From NCBI GenBank assembly GCA_963556145.1, contig OY744467.1:5394001-5458000 (forward strand): a DNA stretch of 64,000 nt, read 5' to 3'. Below are positions 11,800-22,480 of this stretch, in pieces. The stretch's first letter is position 1. Each line of letters opens with the position of its first letter. The notes beneath the pieces are model-generated. The model did not search any database, was not told the DNA's origin, and saw only the letters and a list, made by a program, of their open reading frames with translations. This DNA comes from Hygrocybe punicea (Eukaryota; Basidiomycota; Agaricomycetes; Agaricales; Hygrophoraceae). Both the position numbers and the translations under genes were made by a program.

Positions 11800-12730
11800 G
11801 GGTGTTCCAACGAACCTCTGGCTCGCGTTTGAATGCGAGGGAGGGTGGCAGTGGGCTGGCATTCCCCAACTCGCGAGGGAGGAGGAGGTGGGTGGCGGAT
11901 GTGGTGGTGAGATTCCAACGAACCTCCAGCTTGCATTTGAATGCGAGGGAGGGTGGCCGTGGGCTGGCCGCTGGCATCGTCCGAAGTCCCCCAGCTCGTG
12001 AGGGAGGGTGGTGGTGGTGACGTTCCAACGAACCTCCGGCTCGCGTTTGAATGCGAGGGAGGGTGGCGGTGGGCTGGCCGCTTGCGTTGTCCGGACTCCG
12101 AAGTCCCCCAGCTCGTGAGGGAGGGTGGTGGTGAGGTTCCAGCGAACCTCCGGCTCGTGTTTGAATGCGAGAGAGGGTGGCGGTGGGCTGGTGTTCCCCA
12201 ACTCGCGAGGGAGGAGGAGGTGGGTGGATGGTGGCAAGGTTCAAACGACCCTCGAACTTGCGCTTGAATGCGAGGGAGGGTGGCAGTGGGCTGGCTGCTG
12301 GCGTCGTCCGAAGTCCCCCAGCTCGTGAGGGAGGGTGGTGGTGGTGACATTCCAACGAACCTCCGGCTCGCGTTTGAATGCGAGGGAGGGTGGCGGTGGG
12401 CTGGCCACTTGCGTTGTCTGGACTCCGAAGTCCCCCAGCTCGTGAGGGAGGGTGGTGGTGAGGTTCCAACGAACCTCCGGCTCGTGTTTGAATGCGAGAG
12501 AGGGTGGCGGTGGGCTGGTGTTCCCCAACTTGCGAGGGAGGAGGTGGTGGGTGGGTGGTGGTGGTCAAACGACCCTCGAGCTCGCGCTTGAATGCAAGGG
12601 AGGGTGGCAGTGGGCTGGCATTGTCCAAAGTGCCCCCAACTCACGAAGGAGAAGGAGGAGGATGAGGTGGTGGTGGTGGTGTCCAAACGACCCTCCGCCT
12701 TGTGTTTGAATGGGAGGGGCGGCTGTGGGT
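11800..12730. repeat. Minisatellite, second block (nine ~105-115 bp units with a higher-order repeat)
   Basis: The same unit as at 10.5-10.9 kb occurs with cores near 11827, 11935, 12047, 12159, 12266, 12372, 12487, 12590 and 12703. Units at about 12,007-12,330 and 12,330-12,650 match in threes, a roughly 320-bp higher-order period. Long ORFs in both strands across it (up to about 330 codons) are produced by the repeat and are not called as genes. Confidence 0.87.
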
Positions 12731-12884
12731 GGCTGTTGTGTCACAAGTAACTCTGGTGGTGTCACCGTGGTGAGGGTCCAAATGACCATGTTTGGGCAGG
12801 AGAGACGGTCGCGGCACAGGGTGTCACAGGAAGTAGACGAGAGGAGCCACAGGAGGAGCAGGATGAGGAGTTGGAGAAGCTTAT

Positions 12885-12996
12885 CATCCGGATATCCGTG
12901 GATATCCGTGACCTCACATCCATATCCATATATATCCATCCACTTATGTCATCCGTGGATGTTCATCCGGATGACCAGCATCCATGGTAGTCCCTA
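12885..12996. repeat. Right subterminal repeats and TIR of the hAT element
   Basis: catccggatat, ccgtggatatcc and catccatatcc-type motifs mirror those at the left end and lead into the TIR ending at 12996. Confidence 0.75.
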
Positions 12997-13333
12997 GGCA
13001 GTGAGCGTCGTCGTTGTGTTCATTTGGGTCCACGTCGCTGTGGGCTGGGCCGTTGGTGGCGAGATTGTTGGTTCTTTTTTTGTATTGCTTTTCCATCGGG
13101 TTTTTTCCTTCTTCGCTCGTTCTTTTTGTTTCTTTTTAGTAGTCATTTGTGCGGTCGAGAAAATGAAAGTGTTTGGTGCTTGGAAAATCGTTCGGTGCTC
13201 GGAAAACTACTTGGTGTTCGGGAAACTGCTGGGTGTGCTCTGTGCTCTGTGCTCGGGCTCGTAAAATTGCTAGAGTGCTGAAAAATCACTAGAAGTTGCT
13301 GAAAGTCGCTGAAAATCGCTGAAGATGGAGGCT

Positions 13334-13358
13334 GTGTTCGAATCCGCTCTCATCACCA
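13334..13358 (-). other. tRNA primer-binding site of the short-LTR element
   Basis: Three bases inside the LTR the minus strand reads TGGTGATGAGAG followed by CGGATTCGAAC. This is complementary to a tRNA 3' end (T-loop TTCGAAT and terminal CCA). The other family member has TGGTGATGAGAG two bases after its left LTR. I cannot say which tRNA it is; the stem lengths look one base short for a perfect match. Confidence 0.72.
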
Positions 13359-13361
13359 CGT

Positions 13362-13516
13362 TGGAGTGGTACGGAGGTACCGCTCCGGGGGCTAGCTGGA
13401 GAGTCTCGCTGGAGAGCTGGCGAGGAAGGCTTGATTGGGACTGACTACTGACAGGGATCTATCTACAACGAACCGTGGGAGCCTCGTCACGTGACTAGGC
13501 ACTCGCTACCACTCCA
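13362..13516 (-). repeat. LTR of the short-LTR element (5' LTR, minus orientation)
   Basis: This is the partner of 3473-3627, 155 bp, without visible differences, followed by the gcgt duplication at 13517-13520. Confidence 0.9.
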
Positions 13517-14399
13517 GCGTTGCTTCAAACATGGCATGCCTGGGGTAATGTAGAACCTGGTGGAGCTGAGACCTGGCACCAGCATAAAGAGTAGGTTACT
13601 CACTGGAAAAGTCACTGACTGACCAGCCATGTATAGAATGTAACGGGAGAATGGGTCTGTCTGGTGAGCCAGTTGAGCAGTTTTGAAGCTGTGAGCAGCA
13701 TCACTGGGGTCAGTGTGAGGCAGTAAAGAGGGTGGGTAGGTAGAGTTTGACATGGAAATGGGGTCAAGGCAAGGGAATGCAGCATCGGCGTGGATTTCCC
13801 ACCTTTTTAACCATTGAGAGTGTCAGGGGACAGATACGACCGAACTAGAAGTGCAGCCTCACCAAGTCCGCGTCCATATTATAGGCACCAGGTCAACGCA
13901 GTGTGAGTCTTGATGCAGGCAAGGCTGCTGCCCTCTACATGATCTAATTACAGTATGTATTGGTATAGACAAAGTGGTCAGTTTGTTGAGGAGTATGGAT
14001 GAAGCTGTCTGACTCATCTTGTCAGGCCACAGTGTGCACTCCAGCTCAAAATGAGCTTGAGAACAGCCATGATCATCTAGTCTCGCATGAAACGATGGTT
14101 AGTTAGGAAAGATGTAGGTGAGATCAGGCGAGGGGTTGATTGGTGGAGTTTTTGTAGCACTAGGCGATATTGGTGGTTGTGGAAACAGTGGCAAATTCAG
14201 GAGGTGATATATAAGGCTAGTAATGTCAGTGCAGTGTGCGTGTAAGAAGCAATTAGGGGGGAAGAGTCGTGAGCAGGATAGAGTGGAGAGGAGCAGATAG
14301 CCAGAGGAGGAAGAGACCCAATGCAGATGTCGGATTAATTTTGTAGGGGGTTCACCCCTCATGTAGATACATTATTATCAGAGGGCTCAATTAGGATTA
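13517..14399 (-). other. Continuation of the decayed Harbinger element
   Basis: Joining 13,517 to 2,687 restores a frame reading MFEATPTVTAPV into the DUF6818-like gene, so this stretch is the upstream part of that element. A minus ORF at 13487-13753 is short and unrecognised and runs into the LTR. I found no TIR at its right edge; sequence composition changes abruptly near 14,400. Confidence 0.45.
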
Positions 14400-16040
14400 T
14401 GATCTATGACAGGACCCCAAGCGACCTGACAGGATGGCTCAGTTGCCTTATATGGTCGAGTTTACTTTATTTTATTTTAGAAACAGCTATGGGAAGTCAT
14501 CCAATGATCAAACTTAGCAAAATCATGAAGTTTATGCCTTCTTTTAGATCAAATATAATTTTTATTGCTTGCATCTTGTGATGACTATTATAGATAGCTA
14601 TTGAGTATACTGTAAATTTTCTAATATATATCTATTAGAAAATGCTTTTCAAAATTCAAGCTTTATAATAAAAAGTACTTATATTTTAGATGCAAGGAGG
14701 CCATTACTAACAACAGTTGAGGTAGTTAATTCTTATCATACTTATTGTTATAATTAGAGTTTCAGGAGAAAAAGTTAGAAGGTAAAAGTGTTAATAGTAT
14801 ATCTGGGACAAATATGTAGTTGCATTATATCCTGGCCTTAATCATCCTCATTTATTAGTAATGATAATAGTAGCAGTATTAAACTGAGGATATTGATTTA
14901 CATAGAGAGTATAGTATAAACTATATAAGAGATTTGGTATTGAGTAGATAGGTGCCTTTGTAAGCACAGATCCGTATTGTATAAAGTTGATGTCATTAGA
15001 GTGAAATCTCAAATCTCAAAACATGTTTTTACTTAGATACAAAGGACATTATACAAATATAATACTTAAATGAGAGTAGAAACTGAAAGAGTAGAATATT
15101 AATAGAAAATCATGAATATGAACTTAGAAAATAGCTAGTCTTTATAATGTAATATACTAGAGGAAAATGACTAAGGTATATAGTATAGTATAGTATGAGA
15201 AAGTAAACCTAGATGAATTACTACAAAAAATATAATTATACCAAAGATAATAAATATGTAAGAACTAATATGACTCAAAGATAGTACATATGTAATGCTT
15301 AAGCATAATACTTATATTGTTTCAATATAGTCATAGTAATGGTAGCAATGGCTACTCATAAAATAATTGGGTATGTTAACTATATATATTAACTATATAA
15401 TATAGTATATAGTCTTCTACTAAAATTAGTTGATTTAATTTAATGTATTTAAATTTAATTAATTTAATTAATTAATTAATTAAATTAAATTAAATACTTG
15501 TAATTAAATAAAATAAAATAATTTAATTTAATTTAATTCTATTAATTCTATTAAATTAAATTAAATTAAATTAAATTAAATATATTAAATTAATTAAATT
15601 AAATTAAATACATTTACTTAAATTAAATTAAATACATATAATTAAATGAAGTTAATTATTTCTAATTTATTAATTTAATTATATAAGTATTTTAGTTCAA
15701 TAATTATAATATAGATCTTTTAATTTAATTTAATTTAATTTAATTTTACTTAACTTAACTTTCACGATATAATATAAAAAAATAGTAATTACTTTTTTAA
15801 ATTGCAATAAGTAATTAGGCTAAAAGGTAAGAGTAAAATTTCTTAGAAGTTTTCTAAATCTATGAATTTCAAATTTTTCAAGAAAATTTTTACATATCAG
15901 AGATATAGTTATGTCTTATATATTATATTCAAAATATGATGACTTCATCCACAAAAAATAAAATAAATGAAAAAGAATACTATTAGTCCGAGTTTGTGCT
16001 TACTTTGTACTTTATATCCTTGACTGTAACATTACAATTC
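14400..16040. other. Strongly AT-rich non-coding stretch
   Basis: Only very short ORFs occur. No tRNA, rRNA or mitochondrial gene was recognised. The composition would fit a repeat eroded by C-to-T change, but I cannot name the original element. Confidence 0.5.
15425..15765. repeat. (TTAAA)n / (TTAAT)n simple-sequence tract
   Basis: Long runs of ttaaattaaat and taatttaattt on both strands make a 340-bp AT-only region. A shorter copy is at 22,977-23,004. Confidence 0.9.
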
Positions 16041-17652
16041 TGTTACATTTTCAACTTCACAACTCTGGTACTTACCATGATTCTGCATTACCATATCATC
16101 TTTTTTTTTCTTCCCTTTTGCCTTTTATCTTCTTTTGGACATTATTATTTATTCTTGTTCTTGTTTGCTTTTTATTCTTTCTTCTAGAACAATCCAGACC
16201 GACTATGGACACATCTCCACGTGACTTTACTGTACCTGAATAGTTATCTTATCAACAGACATTACTTTCATTGTCTTCGCTGTATAACATACTGTCTTCC
16301 TAAACTGACTCATAATGACTATCCTCACCAAACAGTTCATAACTGTGATGATCATTGGTGTCATAACGATCACCTTCATGATTGGTTTTTACATTGTCAT
16401 GATTTGCCTCTGGAAAAGACAACCTTCCTTTATTGATGAAACCGACATCTATCTCGACAGTATACCAACACGTAATTGACAATTTCTATTCCCGGATATA
16501 TGGTTTTCATTTTGTGTCCTGTACCTGTCATTATCCTCCCTAACAATCCGACGATATTTCTTACCTACTTGTATACTTTAAACAATCCTCGATTACAAGA
16601 CATTTCACTGTTCTCTCTAATCTAACCATCACCGAAGCATACACCTTCAGACTTCAACCATAAACGATATGATTTCCCAACACAGTGAACCAACCCCTAT
16701 TGTGTATTGTTCACATGTTATCACTTCAATGCAGTACCCAATGACTTGTTCCCACAGCCTGTCACCTGTGCTATGACTTGAAACCTGGACCCACATTCAT
16801 TTATCCTTTTCCATCTGTAATCTTGATACTTTTCACACTCATTTACAACAATACCCTTTTTTAGATGAATACCGACATCAGGTGAACTGTATTGTTCCAT
16901 ATATAGGACAAGACATCACCTCTCGATATGTCATCGATACAGATATCGTCATTCAGTACAGTATACACTGTTCACATGTCTGACCTCGATTATCTCACTG
17001 TCTTAGTTGGTTTTTCCTTAGCACATTCCTTTGTTTTCTTTCATACCGACCTTGCTGCTATAACCACACTCTCTTCCCTAATCCCACACTGGACGATACC
17101 TTTCTCTAACCCGACTGTGCAATGCACTTGCCAGACTGCGTACTTGCCCATTATAGCAAGTGTAGACCCCGAATTGGCAATTCTGCATATCACATGATTC
17201 GATGTTAAGTCATTCAAGTCATCCAGACCTTCTCTATTCCTCAATGACATCTGGGCCTCCAGTTGGATCACAAGAACATGAACATGAGGACATCTCATGA
17301 CCATCCCATTATGAACATATAGTGTAGTTGGACTTGCTGTAGTTTTATGGTTGAACTTTTATTTACCTCCCCTCAAGATCAGTCATTATATTTACTATTT
17401 TTGTAGTTTGTTCGGACTTTTTCTTCTTTTCTTTTCTTCTTTTCTCTTCTTTACATTTAGTCTGATTCTTGGGGCAGACCCTATTGTCTTTGATAACTCC
17501 CACGGCTCACAATGACATTAGATCTTAACCTCCTTCTTAGCAGTGTTGTCTTAGTTGTAAGCAACAATGAAAACTACTGTTTTCTCCTCTGGAAACCACC
17601 TCCCAGTTAAGTTGATTGTTGCTGGAGCTTGCTGCAGAAGCGATCCATAACA
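16041..17652 (+). mobile_element. Solo LTR, 1612 bp (copy B)
   Basis: It starts TGTTACA, ends ATAACA, and is flanked by the 5-bp duplication aattc (16036-16040, 17653-17657). It aligns over its length to the copy at 44739-46368, with mostly C-to-T and G-to-A differences in this copy. No second LTR or internal retrotransposon domain adjoins it. A solo LTR from a Ty3-like element is the likeliest reading; the superfamily cannot be told from the LTR. Confidence 0.85.
16315..16479 (+). CDS. 54-codon ORF in solo LTR B, predicted single-span membrane peptide
   Basis: ATG at 16315 and TGA at 16477-16479. The peptide starts MTILTKQFITVMIIG, has one hydrophobic span of about 20 residues followed by WKRQPSF, and ends DSIPTRN. 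The other solo LTR has the same ORF at the same length with 8 or so amino-acid differences and no frameshift or stop. It is unknown whether it is translated; it could be chance conservation in an LTR. Confidence 0.4.
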   Translation: MTILTKQFITVMIIGVITITFMIGFYIVMICLWKRQPSFIDETDIYLDSIPTRN

Positions 17653-19285
17653 AATTCACACAGATTGGCAAGATTGGTTTCTTGAGTTTATCTGAATAAT
17701 ATTAAAGACTATCTTCTAATGTACTATTTCTCTCCATCAAAGAAATCTTCAAGTATCAAACCTGACCAAAAATACTTGAAACAATATCAACTACTTACAA
17801 ATACTTATTATACCCTTGAGAAACCCTAGGTGAGAATGAGGAAAGAGAATATCCAGTATGCTGCAATATCTGAAAAATAAAGGTTTGATGAGACTTTACA
17901 TAAGAAGAAACCAAAAAGAAAAAAGTAGTGAAAATAAAATGAGGCCTGGAAAAGCAAAATGTATGGTGAGGAGAAGAGAGTAGTGACAAATGTAGATGTG
18001 GAAACTTTTGGAGGCTTAGTGGTTGATAGCTTAAATATAATCGAAGGAAATGCCATCACGAGCAAAAATAATTATGTCACCAGAGCGTAATGACTTACCG
18101 ACGACCCCACTTGGGAAATGATGACGAAGGTAACTAAAAACCAGAACTAGAGAGGCACAGAGTCATTCTGGTGGAGCCAAAGTTCTGAATCAAGGATAAA
18201 GAGGAAGTTGCAAGAATAAGGTATATGACTTGAAGACAGAAAGAAAAACCTTCCAGTAGAAGTGCCACCTGACTATATTTTGATAATTGCATAGGAAAGC
18301 ACTATCAGACCACACCACCTCACCAAGATAAGCAAGGGTATGGAAACCCACAAGCAAGAGTCAGAGGAAAAGTTTGTCATCATGATCAAAGGAAGAGCAA
18401 TAAGTATCATGCAGAAAAACAAACTTAGAATGGAGGAGAAGCTGCTTTGTGTAATACCGATAGCATGCATCTTCTTGCAACCCTAGAGTGTATGAGTGAC
18501 AAGAGGATAAAGCTAACAATAATGGACATTAGGATAAAAGAGTTTTAGCTGAGTAGAGACATTAGACAGATAAGTAGAAACAGAGCTGGACTTACTATAG
18601 TAGCACATATAAACAGTGAAGAAACTAAGGGTCTTGGGTGTAGGAGCAATGGAGAAACAATCCTTATACACATGTAGTTGTCAACTGGCACTACAATACT
18701 ACTATCGATCTAGTCATGCCTGATAAGTGTTTTGAATATGTCTGAGCAGTACAGAAAGAGGTGTATGAACGGAGAGTAGATGAATAGGTAAGTATAGAAG
18801 AATGTTCAAGGAAGAAACCAAGACTAATGGCCCATTTGTGAACAAGCCGGTCGTGAGTCCAGACAATGCAAATAGACTGGAGAGATTGTCTAAGTAGGTT
18901 CAGCAGGGAGTAGCACACAATAACAGACAAGGAGAAAGATACTAAAATATGAGAAAGAGGAGAAGAGAGAGGTGTTGTGGAAGTGAAAGGGCATCACCTA
19001 TGACATTGTCAATGTCAGGAACATAAAAAACATGAAGCTCAGCATGAGACACTAGAAGTAAGTCAATAGTTATGATAAGGATATAATTATAGAGAGGTTG
19101 AGCATGCAGGGTGTTGAAGAGGTCAACAGTGTTGGAGTTGTCAGTAAAGATGGCAATGAGGTGAGGAGTAAATGGAAGGGAGTATTATCTTTCACCCCAA
19201 TTCCAATCCCAACATCATTGATTGGGTCTATAGTATCATCAATTGGGTCCATAGTATCATCAATTCTGATCACAACATCACACTA
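17653..19285. other. Degenerate non-coding sequence
   Basis: Only ORFs under 90 codons occur, none recognised. The minus strand from about 18.7 to 18.9 kb has a weakly protein-like frame (SLLNLLRQSLQSICIVW) that may be a remnant of a retroelement, too eroded to name. Confidence 0.4.
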
Positions 19286-19293
19286 ATCACCAC

Positions 19294-19599
19294 TAGTGAA
19301 TGGCAGGGGTCTACCATGGGTTGTTTTCCTGTACCCATACCTGTACCTGTGGCAATCATTATCTGTGACCCAGCGGGTTCTAGCTTCAAAACAAGCTTAG
19401 GATCATCCAAAACGGTTAAGAACTGACTGAGATATGATTAAAACAATGATTTGATCATATCTCAGTCAGTTCTTAACCGTTTTGGATGATCCTAAGCTTG
19501 TTTTAAAGCTGATGGGTATGAGAATCTGTATCCATACCAATATCCACATGTATCCATGAACAAAAACCTGCAGGGTCCCTGTACCCCTGCAGTTCACTA
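19294..19599. mobile_element. 306-bp hAT MITE with internal hairpin
   Basis: The ends TAGTGAA..GGCAGGGGT and ACCCCTGC..TTCACTA are inverted. Flanks are 8-bp duplications with one mismatch (atcaccac at 19286-19293, attaccac at 19600-19607). The centre (19392-19500) is a nearly perfect hairpin. A second member of the family, split by an insertion, lies at 28707-32640. Confidence 0.87.
19392..19500. repeat. Perfect long hairpin inside the MITE
   Basis: The two arms, beginning caagcttaggatcatcc and ending ggatgatcctaagcttg, pair over about 47 bp around a loop of about 14 nt. Confidence 0.9.
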
Positions 19600-20480
19600 A
19601 TTACCACCGAATCACAAACCCATCACCATCGATCATGACAAAGAAATCTGTCCTGAAGATGTTCAATATATAAACCAAACATTTGTAGTTTACTTTCCTT
19701 AAGTTTAGTCTAACTACTTCTCCCTGGATCACATACCCAAACCACTCAGACAAATCCCTCTCCTTCTGCCTTGTTTTTACTTACTTACCTTTATACACAT
19801 CCTCGTTTGGTTCATTGTTGCCAGAGTCTATATTTAAGACCATGATCTATAACAGAGAGATCAAGAACTAGTGAAAGGTGATGTCATATCCATGCAACTC
19901 TGATGGATTCTGATGATCTCCACTCTGGACTTTTCTGCCTCCTTTATCTTATCTTATCTTATCCTCTCACAAATGTTATTGTTCCCTTCCTTATTATACT
20001 TGCTATTCTTCTTCATCTCCATTACTCTAGACTCTTTTCTGTTCCTACCTTTATTTACTTGTCACTGTACATAGCAACCTTTTATTTCTTTTATCCTTCT
20101 CTGAACTCTGGTTCCTCTTCCAGAGTTCTTATTATCTCTATGTTACTAAGGACATAATAATTAGTTTACCAAGTATATAAGCTAGAACTACAATGTCCTA
20201 TAACTCCATTCTGAAAATCAACTTGAGCACCCCTTATCTTATTCATCCTCAAACTTAAGGCTTTGCCTTGAGCTCACTATTACTCTCCCTCTTTAGTCTG
20301 AACCTCTGGACTAACTCCACTCCATCTGTCCCGTGCCTACTCAATATGACTTAAGGAAGTAGCTAAACTACTTCAAGAGTTTGCACCTCTGGTCCTTCAA
20401 ATAACTCTATTCTCTCTGGAGTTACTTGTACACCTCTAACAGGCAGAGAGAATGGCAAGGGCTTCTCAGTAAAAAATACA
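19600..20480. other. No recognised gene
   Basis: Pyrimidine-rich, low-complexity sequence with a (ttatc)n run near 19,950. I see no coding region or RNA gene. Confidence 0.4.
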
Positions 20481-20499
20481 CTCAAAATAAGGGTCATGC

Positions 20500-21560
20500 A
20501 CTAGGCATTGGAAGCCAAGAGATAAAAGTGGGGCACTAGTAACCGAGACCAACAAAGAAGGCATCCACAAAAAGGATGGTGTTGCATTTCAGATAGAGGA
20601 CTTAATAAGATGTCCACTGGATGATGCTTCAAGGTGGCCAGTTACCTATAGGAGCTCACCATGAAGTTTCATGTTAATCCAGATGAGTTGGTGAGGCTGC
20701 GATTTGCTAGTTATTTTACAGTAAAGGATGGACAGGCTGGGTTATAGCAGTAGATAGATGTTTAAAGCCCAGTTCATCCACCTGGTGAGCCATTAAAAAT
20801 CACATAGAGAGTGATAGTGTCCAAGTCAGGCAAAGTTGCAGAGGGTACCAAGAAGATCTTTGCGACAGTCAGATGCCATGGTGAAGGTCATGGCATTGAG
20901 GTCAACATCGAAGCTGATGATAGGCAAGACAAGTCCAGAAAGTTGTTTGGCCCCATCATACAGTAGGCTGATGTCATTCCACAACAAGTTTGCCTTGGCA
21001 AGGTCTTGTGATAAGGTGCATACCATAACAGATTGCCTTTGAAGTCCCAAGAAAAGCTGTCATCGATGTATGCGAAAAGATCAGTGATGGATTTGACAAA
21101 CATCATGACCCAGGTGACAAGGCCCATGAAGGTACCCCAAATACCGCCAGCACCTCTGTTGCTAAAGTTGTTACAGTAGTCCACATGCCAGAGGCTGTCC
21201 ACCATGACGACTTGATGGATCTGCCACAGTTGATACATGGGGAGGCGTTGGTAAGCTTGAGAAACATCAGACTTGAAAATGATGATAAATGTGTGGCCCA
21301 TGGACAGAATGGACTTGATGAAGAGCATGACCCAATAGATAGAGATTGTCAAGTGGTATGGCAACCTTATCCTGAGGGTTGAGCGAGTTGAGCAAAAATG
21401 GCTCGATGCTTTGGTTGACCACAAGCTGGAAGGTTGTGGTTCCAGGCTTGGGTACAACTTTGATAGGGATGCTATGCATGCCTGGAAGGAGGTCAGGTCC
21501 AAACACAGGGGAGAAATGGCTGAGGAAGATTTCTTTGTCATGTTGTAACTAAACAAAGTC
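20500..21560 (-). pseudogene. Reverse transcriptase relic, DIRS-like
   Basis: Read on the minus strand across several frames: FGPDLLPGMHSIPIKVVPKP, NPQDKVAIPLDNLYLLG, IFKSDVSQAYQRLPM (RT domain, first catalytic Asp), DLFAYIDDSFSWDFKGN (the Y-x-DD box), LSGLVLPIISFDVD, and a degraded stretch after that (LTRWMNWALNIY) fitting the following RNase H region. These motifs match RT proteins of agaricomycetes that I associate with tyrosine-recombinase (DIRS-like) elements; no recombinase was found here. Many stops and frameshifts mean it is dead. Confidence 0.68.
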
Positions 21561-22480
21561 TCACTCCACTTTGGTCATGAAGAGTGTGCGAGGAATTATC
21601 CCACATTAGCGGTGTAGATGCGGGTTCTTGGTGACTTCAGAACAATATAAAGAAAAAGAGATGATCCTAGCCTAGGGGTGTCAGCGTAGAAGTGACTGTG
21701 GATAATCAGTGTTGAGGATAGTAGGGAATGTAAGTAAAATATAAAAGCCGCCGCGTAAAACTGGACTAATAATAATAAATCCAGTGATGAACGGAGTGAA
21801 AACAGATGAATAACGAAGAATCCAACGATGCCGACAATATCGGGTATGGCGGGTCGGGTCGGAAACAATGAACGAATATACAGGAACAATGATAAAGACA
21901 ACGAAGTCAACTACAAAAAGCTAAGAGTCTACGAGGACGAGCATTTGAAGTGATTAAAATGATTCTGACTATGAGGGAAACAGGGACCAATGGTATCTTT
22001 TTTTTGTACGGTTGTTGGGGACCGTTTTTATAGTACATGTGTATGTAGCTACTTTCGGACATGTCTACTTCGGCCGATAGAAACTACAAAGAAACACTGG
22101 AATGGGGAAGTGGAAAGGGGGGTTGCAAAGCAACGAAGACAGGAAAATGGAGGGGAAAAGGAATATCCATGAAAAAGATCTAAAAAGTCCTACATATCTC
22201 TGAAAGGACGAGGGGATGCATAAATAAAGTAAGTCCAAAGTTGGGGATCTAGTCCAATGAGATCCGTCTCCTATAATTAGAACTCCGGGGCTTCTGAGGC
22301 TGCCGGATTTGGTCCGAAAGCGGCTGTGACGAAGCGGCATGTGTCGGGTTACATCGGTCACATCAGGTCACATCAGATCACATCAGGTCACGTTGGGTTA
22401 CGTCGGGTTTGAATGCAAGTTGAATAGAGGCATCAGGTTTGTCCAGATTCATGATACATTGAGGATACGCCGTATCCGAT
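21561..22480. other. No recognised gene; short tandem repeat near its end
   Basis: No convincing ORF. At 22,338-22,412 short units of the type tcacatcaggtcacatcag are repeated several times, ending in a gttacgtcggg variant. Confidence 0.5.

Larger units (their letters stand above)
5817..12996 (-). mobile_element. 7.18-kb hAT transposon, probably the autonomous type, with perfect 8-bp TSD
   Basis: Left end TAGGGACTGCCATGGATG and right end CATCCATGGTAGTCCCTA form an 18-bp inverted repeat with one mismatch. The flanks carry the perfect 8-bp duplication ggcagtga (5809-5816 and 12997-13004). Subterminal arrays of ATCCGGAT, GGATATCC and ATCCGTGGAT lie inside both ends, as expected for transposase-binding sites. 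The element carries a many-exon hAT transposase (7362-10350), a foldback MITE (6352-7166) and a 2.4-kb minisatellite-rich segment. It is inserted in the proline-rich ORF of the LTR element, seven codons after its ATG. Confidence 0.93.
3473..13516 (-). mobile_element. Short-LTR retroelement encoding only a proline-rich protein (interrupted by a hAT element)
   Basis: Two 155-bp direct repeats, apparently identical, lie at 3473-3627 and 13362-13516. They start TGGAGTGG and end CCACTCCA and are flanked by the 4-bp duplication gcgt (3469-3472, 13517-13520). The polypurine tract lies next to the left LTR and the tRNA primer-binding site next to the right LTR, so the element reads on the minus strand. 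Without the inserted 7.18-kb hAT transposon and one TSD copy it is about 2.86 kb. No protease, reverse transcriptase, RNase H or integrase motif was seen, so it must be mobilised in trans. Identical LTRs imply recent insertion. The element at 38337-40724 is a relative. Confidence 0.87.

Noticed and set aside
11630..12686. ORFs of 300-332 codons rich in His and Pro on minus
   Set aside because: Overlapping frames of the same ~105-bp minisatellite are all open; the translations are repeat noise.
13334..13358. tRNA-like sequence (gtgttcgaatcc..acca)
   Set aside because: Only the 3' quarter of a tRNA is present and it abuts an LTR, so it is a primer-binding site and not a tRNA gene.
14400..16040. 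Possible mitochondrial insertion because of extreme AT content
   Set aside because: No mitochondrial protein, rRNA or tRNA motif could be recognised; simple (TTAAA)n runs explain the composition.
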